The notes under the pieces are model-generated. The model was not told the origin of the DNA, ran no database searches, and saw only the letters and a list, made by a program, of their open reading frames with translations. From the NCBI GenBank assembly GCA_029891385.1, contig CM057228.1, positions 62,254,523-62,318,522 of the forward strand: DNA of 64,000 bases, read 5' to 3'. This DNA is from Erythroxylum novogranatense. Its lineage: Eukaryota > Streptophyta > Magnoliopsida > Malpighiales > Erythroxylaceae. Below are positions 1-8,922 of the stretch, piece by piece. The translations under genes and the position numbers were made by a program. The number at the start of each line of letters is the position of its first letter. Position 1 is the stretch's first letter.

Positions 1-826
1 TTTTGAGATGTGTTTGGGATTATGAAGTGTTTTGAACCCTTGTAGGTTTTGGGATAGGATAAATGCAGCCGTTATATACGCTTGAATTTTCGTTAGAAAA
101 TAAATTAGAAAAGAAGAAAAATAAGATTTAGATGCTTAAAAGATGGAATTATGAGATTGGTATATATGTTAAGAAGTTCGTTATGATTTGAGTGAGATAG
201 TTTGTTATGATCTGAGTGAGATTCTGAAATGAATAAATTTCCAAGAAAAAGGAAATTGTATGATTTGCATGAGTTTGAGTAAAAATGGTTATAAGAAAAA
301 GAAAAAGAAAAAGAAAAAGAAAAAAAAGTATACCGGATTTTGGAACGTCTTAGGGTTTCCAACGCGATTATGTTCATCTATTTGTTGTTGTTCAATTACT
401 TCGTTTGTATGTTTTGCATTCGATTCCGATTTGCTTTTTCTTTGTTATCCGTTGTGTTAACTATCGATTCCGCTTCGCTTCGTTTTGCTTCGGTACTTTT
501 GTATTTCGTTTCGCTTCAAAATCCGTTCGTTTGGTTCGATTGTTTTCTTCGACGTATATGTCTTCGGATGTCGGATCTGTTTCAGATTCAAAATTGATTC
601 GTTCGTTCGCTTTGTATTTTCCGATTCGATTAGTTTCGTCTGATTTGTTTCTTTCGATTCCGCATTCGCTTTGCTTCTGCTTTGCTTCCACTTTCGTTTG
701 TCGTTATCGAATTCAATTTATCCAATTTGAATTCGCCTCGTTCTTCGATTTGCTTCCGCTTTCACTTTAGTCTGTTTCCGTGCTTCTAGTTCGGTTGGGA
801 TCCGGTTCTCGGATCGGGTCCCAACA
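1..826 (+). mobile_element. 5' LTR (3' portion) of giant-LTR family A element
   Basis: This is the 3' end of a long terminal repeat cut by the window start. It matches 5193-5942 almost base for base (about 25-30 differences by eye, mostly transitions, plus a few indels). It ends in ...GGGTCCCAACA at 826, and a plant initiator-Met tRNA primer site starts five bases later. The segment carries a GAAAAA microsatellite at about 293-327 and a T/C-rich stretch of TTCGCTT-like words. No coding potential is credible: reading frames here are low-complexity. The identification rests on the repeat pair, the CA end and the adjacent primer site. Confidence 0.9.
293..327 (+). repeat. (GAAAAA)n microsatellite inside LTR
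   Basis: Five or so GAAAAA units followed by an A run. The sister LTR has a shorter version at about 5479-5501, so this tract has changed length since insertion. Confidence 0.9.
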
Positions 827-830
827 TAGA

Positions 831-842
831 TGGTATCAGAGC
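831..842 (+). other. Primer binding site, tRNA-iMet type
   Basis: TGGTATCAGAGC lies four bases after the LTR end. This is the standard plant retrotransposon primer site complementary to the 3' end of initiator methionine tRNA. It fixes the element's orientation as plus. Confidence 0.92.
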
Positions 843-1293
843 CCAGTATTATGATCATATTTGGGCCATATGGTTAGTAAAAATGAATTTAGTGATTGTC
901 TGAGTGAGGTTAAGAACTTTGATTGATTTTAGGTGTGTGTTAATGAACTTGAGATTTGAAGTTCATAATGGCGATTTGATTTTGTACATGCAATTATGAG
1001 ATGAGATGAAGGAAAGAAATATGTATGGAAGATCCATTAGTTAAATTGAAATGATTATGGTCCTTATTGGGTTTCTTAAACAATGGAACCGTGTGATTTG
1101 TGAAAATGTGTTAAGAAATGTTTGATTTGAGGAGATAGGCATTTGACACAAGAAGTGAATAAGTGCAAATAAGTTGAGAAATATGTGTGATCAAGGAAAA
1201 GTTATTGATTATGAGTTCTTGGAAAGCAATTAGATCAAAGAATGTGTTACTTGATGATTTACTACGTATAAATTTCGAGAACGAAATTCTTTT

Positions 1294-1307
1294 AAGAGGG
1301 GGAGAAA
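1294..1307 (+). other. Polypurine tract of family A element
   Basis: AAGAGGGGGAGAAA directly abuts the LTR start TGTTGG at 1308. This is the position and composition expected for the plus-strand priming site. Confidence 0.9.
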
Positions 1308-1599
1308 TGTTGGACCTCGAACTTTTGATAAAAATTAGAAATATTAAAATGAATATTAATGAGAAAGAAATTGGTGAGACAATTTATGATTTTAAAAAAA
1401 ATTTATGAGAAAAGAATTGTTTAGTTTTGAGGACTTTGATATTTGAATGAATTTATATGGATTATGAGAGGAAAGAGAATGAGTTAATTGAAATGGGAGT
1501 GGAAAATCAAGAAATAAAGAATGAAAGTGAGAGAATTTGAAAAATTAAGAAAATTGACTTTCGGAGATAGAAAGTTTGACTTGAGAGAGTTGACTTTTT

Positions 1600-2275
1600 G
1601 TTTGAGGTAAAATTTGAGAAAATTGTCTTCTGGAAACTTGTAGTTTATGTTAAGAGCTTTCTGTAGCCATAAAGTTTGATATTTTTCGATATCGGAAGTG
1701 AGAGTTATGATCAGTCAAAGTTCGCTTGAAGTTTGACTTTTTGAAGAAAAAAGTTGACTTTTTGATTTAGGTAAAATTTGAGAAAATGATTAACATGAAA
1801 ATTGTAGCCTCTGTCGAGAGCTTTTTGTGGACATAAAGTTTGCTATTTTTCGATGTCGGGATTGAGAGATAAGATTTTCAAAAGATATGCTTTGTTTTGA
1901 AAATGCTATTAAGTATAAATTTGTGTGTTCTATGCTTCGAGGCCACTCGTCGTATGGATTTAGTTTGAATTAGAGTAAGTGATATTCATGAAAGTTTTAG
2001 ATGATGTTTTTATCTTTCCATTGATATAAAGTTTGCAATTTTTCGATATCGGGGCTAGGAGTTATGAGCGATTAAAAATTGAAAGTCGTTTAGGAAAAGC
2101 TGTTTTGGACAGAATCTTTGATTGAGTTTTCGACCTCTTTTGAGACCTAATTTGACTTTGAGTTCTTCAGGGAAGTTGTAGAGCTTCCTTTGATCTTTCT
2201 ATTGACACCAAATTTGTTAAATTCCAAGTTCGGGAGAAAAAGATATGATTTGAAAATTCTGAAATTTTCTACAGC
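1600..2275 (+). repeat. Diverged tandem modules of about 180 bp in the LTR
   Basis: A motif of the form CATGAAAGTTGTAG, then TATTGATATAAAGTTTG, then GATATCGG and GTTATGA recurs. The GTTGTAG-like core sits at 1637, 1801, 1994 and 2175, giving spacings of 164, 193 and 181 bp. The units are diverged but keep the same internal order. Confidence 0.75.
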
Positions 2276-2289
2276 TCTAGATTCTATCC

Positions 2290-2309
2290 TTAGGCGTGCC
2301 CACGCCTAA
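2290..2309. repeat. Perfect palindrome cassette
   Basis: TTAGGCGTG and CACGCCTAA are exact inverse complements separated by two C bases. The site lies between the 180-bp modules and the following conserved block, the slot that holds a different palindrome or short repeat array in the other long LTRs here. Confidence 0.9.
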
Positions 2310-4227
2310 TCTTTGAATCTCGCCTTCGCTTATTAACTTTTTTGTTTGACATCCGATTGAGTTGATTCTCAAAGCGTTGGATTCCTAAGACAATTAATTT
2401 CTTTGTCTTGAAGAATTATGATTTTTAGGAGATTAAATGGAAAGAGATTAATTGAACCAAAATAAGAGATTTGGTTATAGGTTATAAGTTGGAGAATTTT
2501 CTAAACATGATTCAGTATTTTGCGAAATTCGGGAGCTGTACAACTCCGATTGAGTTAATTCTTGAGGAAAAATAAATTTAAGATATAGGGCTACAACTCT
2601 TGTGAAGGGATCGAAATTTAATTTCATCCCTAAGATTGTCAAATTTCTGGAATTAAGTTAGCGTAATGTTCAGTCTCGGATTTTTCGCAGGTCCGATAGT
2701 ATTTCGGCTATAACTTCTTCGTTTCTGATCCGAATTGAGCGCGATCGGTGGCGTTGAATTTGTATGATTGAGAGGAACAATTTTCAAGAAGAAAGTTTGT
2801 CCAAATTATTTCTTTTAGATGCTTGAAAACAGGAAGCAAGCTATCAGATTTTGAAAATCCTTTGCAGGGGCAAACTTGGAAATAGGCCAATAAGTGAGGG
2901 CAAAATGGTCATTTACCCTCCATTTTTAATGACATGGCAAAACTCACCTATGGCTGTTGTATAATGCTTCTGGTCCACAAAATAAGAGAAGAAAATGAAG
3001 AGAAAAGAAGAAGAAACGTTGGAGAAGAGAAGAGAGAAGAAATGGTCGGTCATGAAGAAGAAGGAGGAGATAAGAGAAGATAGGGTGGAATTCGAAATTT
3101 TACAAGCTTTCAAGGATGATTTCAAGTTGTTTTTAAAGAGAAAGGATGGAAAAGAAGGAAAGCTTGTCTTGGAGCTAAAAAATAACGAAAATGGTGGAGA
3201 AAATGGTAAGTGAGAGAAAGTTCAAGTTTTGAATTTTTGATGAGTTTGTTGGTTGGTTTAGCTTAAGATGGTTATGGATTGAGTTTTCGTAAGGTTAATT
3301 GAAGAGAATAGGTTATGATTATGTTTAATTTTGGATTAATTGTGAATTGGGGGTTATGCCTAAATTTGTGAATTGGGGTTTTTATAAATTGATGCTTTAG
3401 ATAGCTTGAATTAATGATAAATTTGAGATTTCTTAAGTCAATTTTGATGTTTATGCCTTAAGTGAGGTTTAATTTGAAAAATGGTAAATTGGGGGTTTAG
3501 GCCAATTGTGGAAATTGGGGATTTTTTGAAATTGTTGGATTAAGATGGCTTGAAATATGATGAGTTTGTGAAATATAATAACAATTTTGAAGAAATTGTG
3601 ATTTATGGTATTGAATTTGAATAATTCAGTTTAGGTCAAATTGGAAATTTGGGGAATTTAGAAATTTATGATTTAAATATCTTGGAATTAGTATGAATTG
3701 ATGAGTTATGACATCAATTTTAAGGGTTAAGTTATTTATGAGGTTGGATTTTGATGAAATTGCTTTAGAGAATGTTAAATTGGAAGAACAAAGGATGCTT
3801 TGGTCAAATTGATGATCGGGACGAGGTCCTTGCATCATTTCAAGGTGAGTAGTATGTTTATTTATTGAATTTTAAGCATAAGCATGTGAGATTGAGAAAT
3901 GCTTTTAAAAAAATTAAATTATAGTTTATGAAAATGTTTGAAAAATTGGTTCAAAATAAATGTTACAAAAATGCAGTTTGCTTTATATGAACGATTTGAA
4001 AAGTGAAATTGAAAAAGGTTGAATTTGTAATTGAAAGAAATAGCTGCATACATTGTTGTGATTTTGATTGCTGTGTGATGTAAATTCGTGAGTTAGATTG
4101 CATATGATTTGTTACATGATTTGATGCGACTTGTGATTGTATTATAAGAAATGTTGAAAAGTAAGATTTTCGAAAAGTGCCTTCGGGCAATCCGACTTTT
4201 CATTTTTGATATATGTTATGTGGGTTT

Positions 4228-4800
4228 GGTAGGTCCCTTGTGAGTCAGTGCACTGTCTCTATTCGTTTAAAGCCTTCTCTCGGCTACCCGCTAGTGATAT
4301 TGGAGCTCCGATTTCGGACTCCCTTCACGACTACACTGGAACTCTATGCGGGAAAGTGTAGTACGTTGCTCACTTGCCGCACAGACCGCTTACGCGGAAT
4401 GTGCGTGATGTTCTGTTTGGACCAAACCAGACCATTTGCTGTATTTTGTGTGTTTTGTTCTGTTAATAAGTGTGTTGCATTGCATCATTTTTACAAACAA
4501 AATGTGAAAAATTTTGAGAAATAAATTATGGTAGTTTTTCAACTGAAAAGCGATTGCAATTGTTTTGGCAATATTTTGAAAAGTGTGAAAAATACGAGGT
4601 TTGCCAAATTTCTAATGTGAAATTTCAGAAGTAAATGGTAAAGTTTTTCCAAATATGTTTTCGCTTATTTTTCAATTTATAAATATATTATCCACGAGCT
4701 TCCAAGCTCACCCCCCTTTCATCCCCATCTCCAGGTATTCGAGCAGGAGATCGGATGAAAGATGGTCAAGACGTCAATTTCGATATTTGTATAAGTTAGA
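4228..4800 (+). other. Conserved LTR blocks M4 and M5
   Basis: M4 reads GTCAGTGCAC, then CTTCTCTCGGCTACCCGC, then GGAGCTCCG. M5 reads GAGCTTCCAAGCTCACCCCC, followed by a CCAGG acceptor-like site and a repeat of the text around ATCCCCATC/GGATGAAAG. Recognisable versions occur at 6545-6900, 9990-10440, 24170-24300 (M4 only), 29700-30240 (minus) and 61880-62290. Conservation across otherwise diverged LTRs suggests a functional sequence, perhaps promoter or RNA leader; that is inference. Confidence 0.6.
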
Positions 4801-5942
4801 TTTTGAGTAATTTGGATTTTTGTATGGATATGTATTCATTTTTGTTCAGAGTGTATCTTATGTATTTTGGGCTTGGAATGCCATTAAGTGTGTTGTGTAA
4901 GTCATTCTAAGAATGTTTTATGAGTTCGGACATGTGTATTTAAGAAAGTTATGGAAGAGATTTAAGTATAACGATTCGATTTCGGGATTTGTGTCAATTA
5001 TTAATGGTTAATTAGATTGAATTGTCATTTATGAATGATGGGGATTGTATATTGATTATAAATATGATGATTGTGATTTGGATATAGATAATGAGATTGT
5101 TGTGTTGACTAATTGAGAATTATGGAAGTATTAGGTATAGATGTGTGTTTCTTTGGTGTTTGGATTAGGACGGAGAGTCCGATGATTTTGAAATGTGTTT
5201 GGGATTATATAAGTGTTTTTGAACCCTTGCAGGTTTTGGGATAGGATAAATGCAGCCGTTATGCTGCCGAATTTTTGTTAGAAAATAAATTGGAAAAGAA
5301 GAAAAATAAGATTTAGATGCTTAAAAGATGGAATTATGAGATTGGTATATATGTTAAGAAGTTCGTTATGATTTGAGTGAGATAGTTTGTTATGATCTGA
5401 GTGAGATTCTGAAATGAATAAATTTCCAAGAAAAAGGAAATTGTATGATTTGCATGAGTTTGAGTAAAAATGGTTATAAGAAAAAGAAAAAGAAAAAAAA
5501 ATATACCGGATTTTGGAACGTCTTAGGGTTTCCAACGCGATTATGTTCATCTATTCGTTGTTGTTCAATTACTCCGTTTGTATGTTTTGCGTTCAATTCC
5601 GATTTGCTTTCGCTTTGTTATCCGTTGTGTTAATTATCGATTCCGCTTCGCTTTGTTTTGCTTCGGTACTTTTGTATTTCGTTTCGCTTCGAAATCCGTT
5701 CGTTTGGTTCGATTGTTTTCTTCGACGTATATGTCTTCAGATGTCGGATCTGTTTCAGATTCAAAATTGATCCGTTCGTTCGTTTTGTATTTTCCGATTC
5801 GATTCGTTTCGTCTGATTTGTTTCTTTCGATTTCGCATTCGCTTTGCTTCTGCTTTGCTTCCGCTTTCGTTTGTCGTTATCAAATTCAATTTATCCAATT
5901 TGAATTCGCCTCGTTCTTCGATTTGCTTCCGCTTTCACTTTA

Positions 5943-8751
5943 GAGAGATTTTGGTGTTGTGCAAGAAGGGTAAAAGGTAGAGGAAGATAAAAGTTTTTTT
6001 TTTGAACTAATCATTTCTTCATTTGGAGAAGATTTGAGGTAAGAGCATGGTAAGGCTTTGGATTTTTGGAATGGTTTTGGTTTCAAGAGCTTGGTAAATG
6101 CATGGGTTTAAGTATTCTAGGATCAATTTCATACATGGGGTCCTTTGGGTTTTCCTTTTTGAATTCTTATGATTTGGGATTTTTGTCTATGTTGAAGAAA
6201 ATCAAGAAGGACAAGAGGAGCAAGAGGAGAGGCATATTTGAACAAGCCATAGTCAAGGACTTCAAGGTGGGTTTCACTTTTATAGTTAAGTGATAAGCTA
6301 GTAAAAGTTTTATGTCAATAGATGATAGTAAATAAATTTTCCAACCACCTCATTCATGTGCATTTAATATTGTTAAATGCTGCAAGATGGTCTTACATGC
6401 ATATGCATGATTTGTGTGATAATTTATGGAAACGGTTTTTAAGATATAACAAGCATATGAAAAGCAAGTTTTCAAGAGAATGTGCCATTTTAGGCACCAA
6501 GCTTACAAGATTTTGAAAATTTATGTATTATATGGGTTTGTGGTAGTCCCTCAAGAACCGTCACATGCATGTTAACCCAAGTATAGGCTTCTCTTGCCTG
6601 CCTGCTCGTGGCATGGAGCTCCCTCAAAAATTCATGACTACACAGACCATTTCATTGGAAATGTGTAGTGCGTCATGTTTCGGACTTACCCAAACCATTT
6701 GATGTTTTTATGTGTTCATGACAAGTTGATTGGAGTAATGCATTCATAATTTTCATACCCATGAATCTCTGCATAGAAAATGTTTTAAAAATGTCTTTGC
6801 CTGTCGCAAACTATAAAATTGTTTCCCACGGGCTTTAAGCTCACCCCCCACTTTCCTCCCCATAAGTAGGTGATGAGCAAGAGATTGAGTAGTCAAGGAC
6901 CAAGGCATCACTCCACTTTTGAAATGTTGTAATTTAAGCAAATCTAGTAAACCAAGGCTTTAGTTGCATTTTGAGCAATTTATTGTTCATGTATCTTTTG
7001 TATTTTGGGATATTTTTGAAACATTCATGTATTGGGAGCTTAAAATGCCCACCAAAGCTTTGTAAAACTACGATCTTTTGATACTAATGGTTTATGAGTT
7101 TGGTTTCATCCATGATACTTAAGGTTACATAGGGAAAAAAATTTGTTTACTGATTGAAGGGATATTTCTGGGTTGATGTGAGCTGATTTAAGTGAAATTG
7201 TCTTCTTGGAAGTTGTAGATGATTCTTCTAGCTTTCTAAAGATATAAAGTTTGTAAATTTTGGATATCGGAGTTAAGAGATATGAGCATTACAAGTCGTG
7301 ATGTTGCATAGGATATGTGTATGCGACAGCTATGAAAATTCGTGTACTGACTTCAGGGATATTTCTGGGTTGATGTGAGTTGATTTAGGCAAAATGGTCT
7401 GCTTGAAAGTTGTAGATGATCCTTCCAGATTTCCAAAGATATAAAGTTTGTAAATTTTAGATATCGGAGTTGAGAGATATGAGCATTACAAGTTGTGATG
7501 TTGTACAGGATATGTGTATGTGGTAACTATGGAGATTGATCTTAGTATGACATCAACATCGTCTTAGTGTGACGTTAGCATCGTTTTTAGTCTTTTTTCA
7601 TCTTACTTTTGGTACCTAAGACGCTTCGTCTTAGTTTTGCGTCTTAGTATGACGTCAGCATCGTCTTAGTCTTCTTTCGTCTTAGTTTTGGTACCTAAGG
7701 CGCTTCGTCTTAGTTTTGCGTCTTAGTATGACGTCAGCATCATCTTCGTCTTCCTTCATCTTAGTTTGGTACCTAAGATGCTTCGTCTTAGTTTTACATC
7801 TTAGTATGACATCAACATTGTCTTAGTATGACGTCAACATCATCTTAGTCTTCTTTCGTCTTAGTTTTGGTACCTAAGACGCTTCGTCTTAGTTTTGCAT
7901 CTTAATATGACATCAGCATCATCTTAGTCTTCTTTCGTTTTAGTTTTGGTACCTAAGAAGCTTCGTCTTAGTTTTTTATCTTAGTATGACATCAACATCA
8001 TCTTAGTATGACGTCAGCATCATCTTAGTCTTCTTTAGTCTTAGTTTTGGCACCTAAGACGCTTCATCTTAGTTTTGCGTCTTAGTATGGCATCAGCATC
8101 GTCTTAATATGACGTCAACATCATCTTAGTTTGTATCATCATTTTTTGTCCTATTGTCATCACAAAAGTTGTAGATCTACAAGTCTTCTTTCAAATGGTC
8201 TAAGAACGAAGTCAATCCGACACCTGTAGCCAGAGTTATGACAATTGCGCCAATGCATGTACAAATTAAGTAAGGGCATAAACATATTGGATTCGTTTGG
8301 CCACAACTTCTTCGTCCGACCTCCGATTGAGATGATTCTTGAAGCATTAGATTCCTAGCACTTTTTTTTCTTCTTGCTTCCCAAAAAAAAATTTAATAGC
8401 CTTTTGTGTTGAATTCTGAAAGATTAATGGAAGGGAAGTGAGGGATCGGTTGGTAGGGCAAGACTTGGTTGTTAACATCCTTTGGATTTTTAAGCATATC
8501 TTGATCTATAGAGCTCCGATTGAGATGGTTCTTGCTTCAATTTAAACTAGAGACATAGAGCTGCAATTTTGTTTTGAAGAAGTCAAGTTGTATTGCGGGT
8601 GATTGACTAGTGTGGGCACACCAACCTTATGGAATGATGGCAATAACCCTCCCAGGTAATAAGCATAAGGTTTATGATTTCGGTTGTTGGGCTCCGAATC
8701 ATCATGGTATCAGAGAAAGCGTTGGACTCTAGAAACAAGCGAGGTCCAACA
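5943..8751 (+). mobile_element. 5'-truncated long LTR, family B1
   Basis: From 5943 the sequence no longer matches family A. It carries a GAGGTAAG donor-like site near 6033, the M4 block (6545-6690), the M5 block with AAGCTCACCCCCC (6827-6900), GTTGTAG modules at 7212 and 7409 (197 bp apart), a large tandem array (7545-8135), another GTTGTAG at 8168, and the conserved CCACAACTTCTTCGTCCGAC block from 8306. It ends GAGGTCCAACA at 8751, followed by a PBS-like site. The block order matches the LTR at 60863-63843. The start of this LTR is lost at the junction with the family A LTR. Confidence 0.75.
7545..8135 (+). repeat. Tandem array with TGACGTCA and GGTACC palindromes
   Basis: Imperfect units built from CTTAGTATGACGTCAGCATC, CTTCTTTCGTCTTAG and TTTGGTACCTAAGACGCTTC repeat about six times. 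Perfect TGACGTCA occurs at 7650, 7729, 7829, 8009 and 8110, with one-mismatch versions between. TGACGTCA is the classic plant bZIP (TGA/CRE-type) binding site, so the array could act as an enhancer; this is inference from the motif alone. Confidence 0.85.
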
Positions 8752-8787
8752 AATGTGGCATGAGAGCAAGAGTTGGATTTCAGAGCC
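8675..8787 (+). repeat. Duplicated LTR-end / primer-site region
   Basis: The text GTTGGGCTCCGA...TGGTATCAGAGA (8705-8716) is followed by GTTGGACTCTAGAAACAAGC...GGTCCAACA (ends 8751), TGGCATGAGAGC (8756-8767), and then GTTGGATTTCAGAGCCAAGC...GATCCAACA (ends 8787). There are thus two LTR-like ends and two PBS-like sites within about 110 bp. The first PBS matches 11 of 12 bases of the iMet type and the second 10 of 12. Confidence 0.65.
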
Positions 8788-8917
8788 AAGCGGGATCCAA
8801 CATAAGTATAGTTCCAAAATTAAATCCATCAAAACTCCAAAATTAATTTAAGTCATGCTTACTTTTAAAGAAAAATTTTTCGAGGTCCAATAATAATTTT
8901 GTCACGTAAGGAGGAAA
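8788..8917. other. Unassigned stretch before solo LTR
   Basis: About 130 AT-rich bases with no coding signal. It may be the start of the internal region of the B1 element, joined somewhere to the Athila-like sequence that resumes at 11638. It ends in a GTAAGGAGGAAACATGG purine-rich stretch. Confidence 0.4.
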
Positions 8918-8922
8918 CATGG

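Larger units (their letters stand above)
827..1307 (+). mobile_element. Minimal non-coding internal region of family A element
   Basis: Only 481 bp separate the PBS from the PPT. No gag, protease, reverse transcriptase or integrase motif is readable in any frame. The element must therefore be non-autonomous and depend on proteins supplied by a relative. The combination of LTRs over 4.6 kb with an internal region under 0.5 kb recalls LARD-type elements, but the internal part is much shorter than LARDs usually have. An internal deletion is an alternative explanation. Confidence 0.8.
1308..5942 (+). mobile_element. 3' LTR of family A element, 3' end missing
   Basis: The LTR begins TGTTGGACCTCG right after the PPT and runs through the region matching 1-770. 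Similarity to the 5' LTR stops at 5942, about 56 bp before the expected CCCAACA end, where it joins unrelated LTR sequence. Reading along it: repeated GTTGTAG modules (1600-2275), a palindrome (2290-2309), the CCATAACT-type block (from about 2320), further related blocks near 2525 and 2700, a purine-rich stretch (2980-3090), a GGTAAG donor-like site near 3205 and a second near 3843, a conserved block at 4228-4400, and an AAGCTCACC block near 4700. No protein is recognisable. Confidence 0.88.

Noticed and set aside
105..770. Open frames of 66-121 residues in the T/C- and GAAAAA-rich LTR end, repeated at 5278-5943
   Set aside because: Low-complexity translations (poly-Lys, Phe/Ser/Arg runs) in several overlapping frames; they repeat only because the LTR repeats.
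2980..3213. Possible host coding exon (Lys/Glu-rich, ending near a GGTAAG site)
   Set aside because: The same purine-rich stretch before a donor-like site occurs in the other LTRs of both families, with no conserved protein sequence.
7545..8135. Regular repeats that could suggest a CRISPR array
   Set aside because: Units are imperfect and contiguous without unique spacers; plant LTR context.
8912..8922. GGAGGAAACATGG as PPT of a B1 element with 8923-11632 as its 3' LTR
   Set aside because: CATGG repeats after 11632, fitting a solo LTR, and the two LTRs are too different to be a pair.
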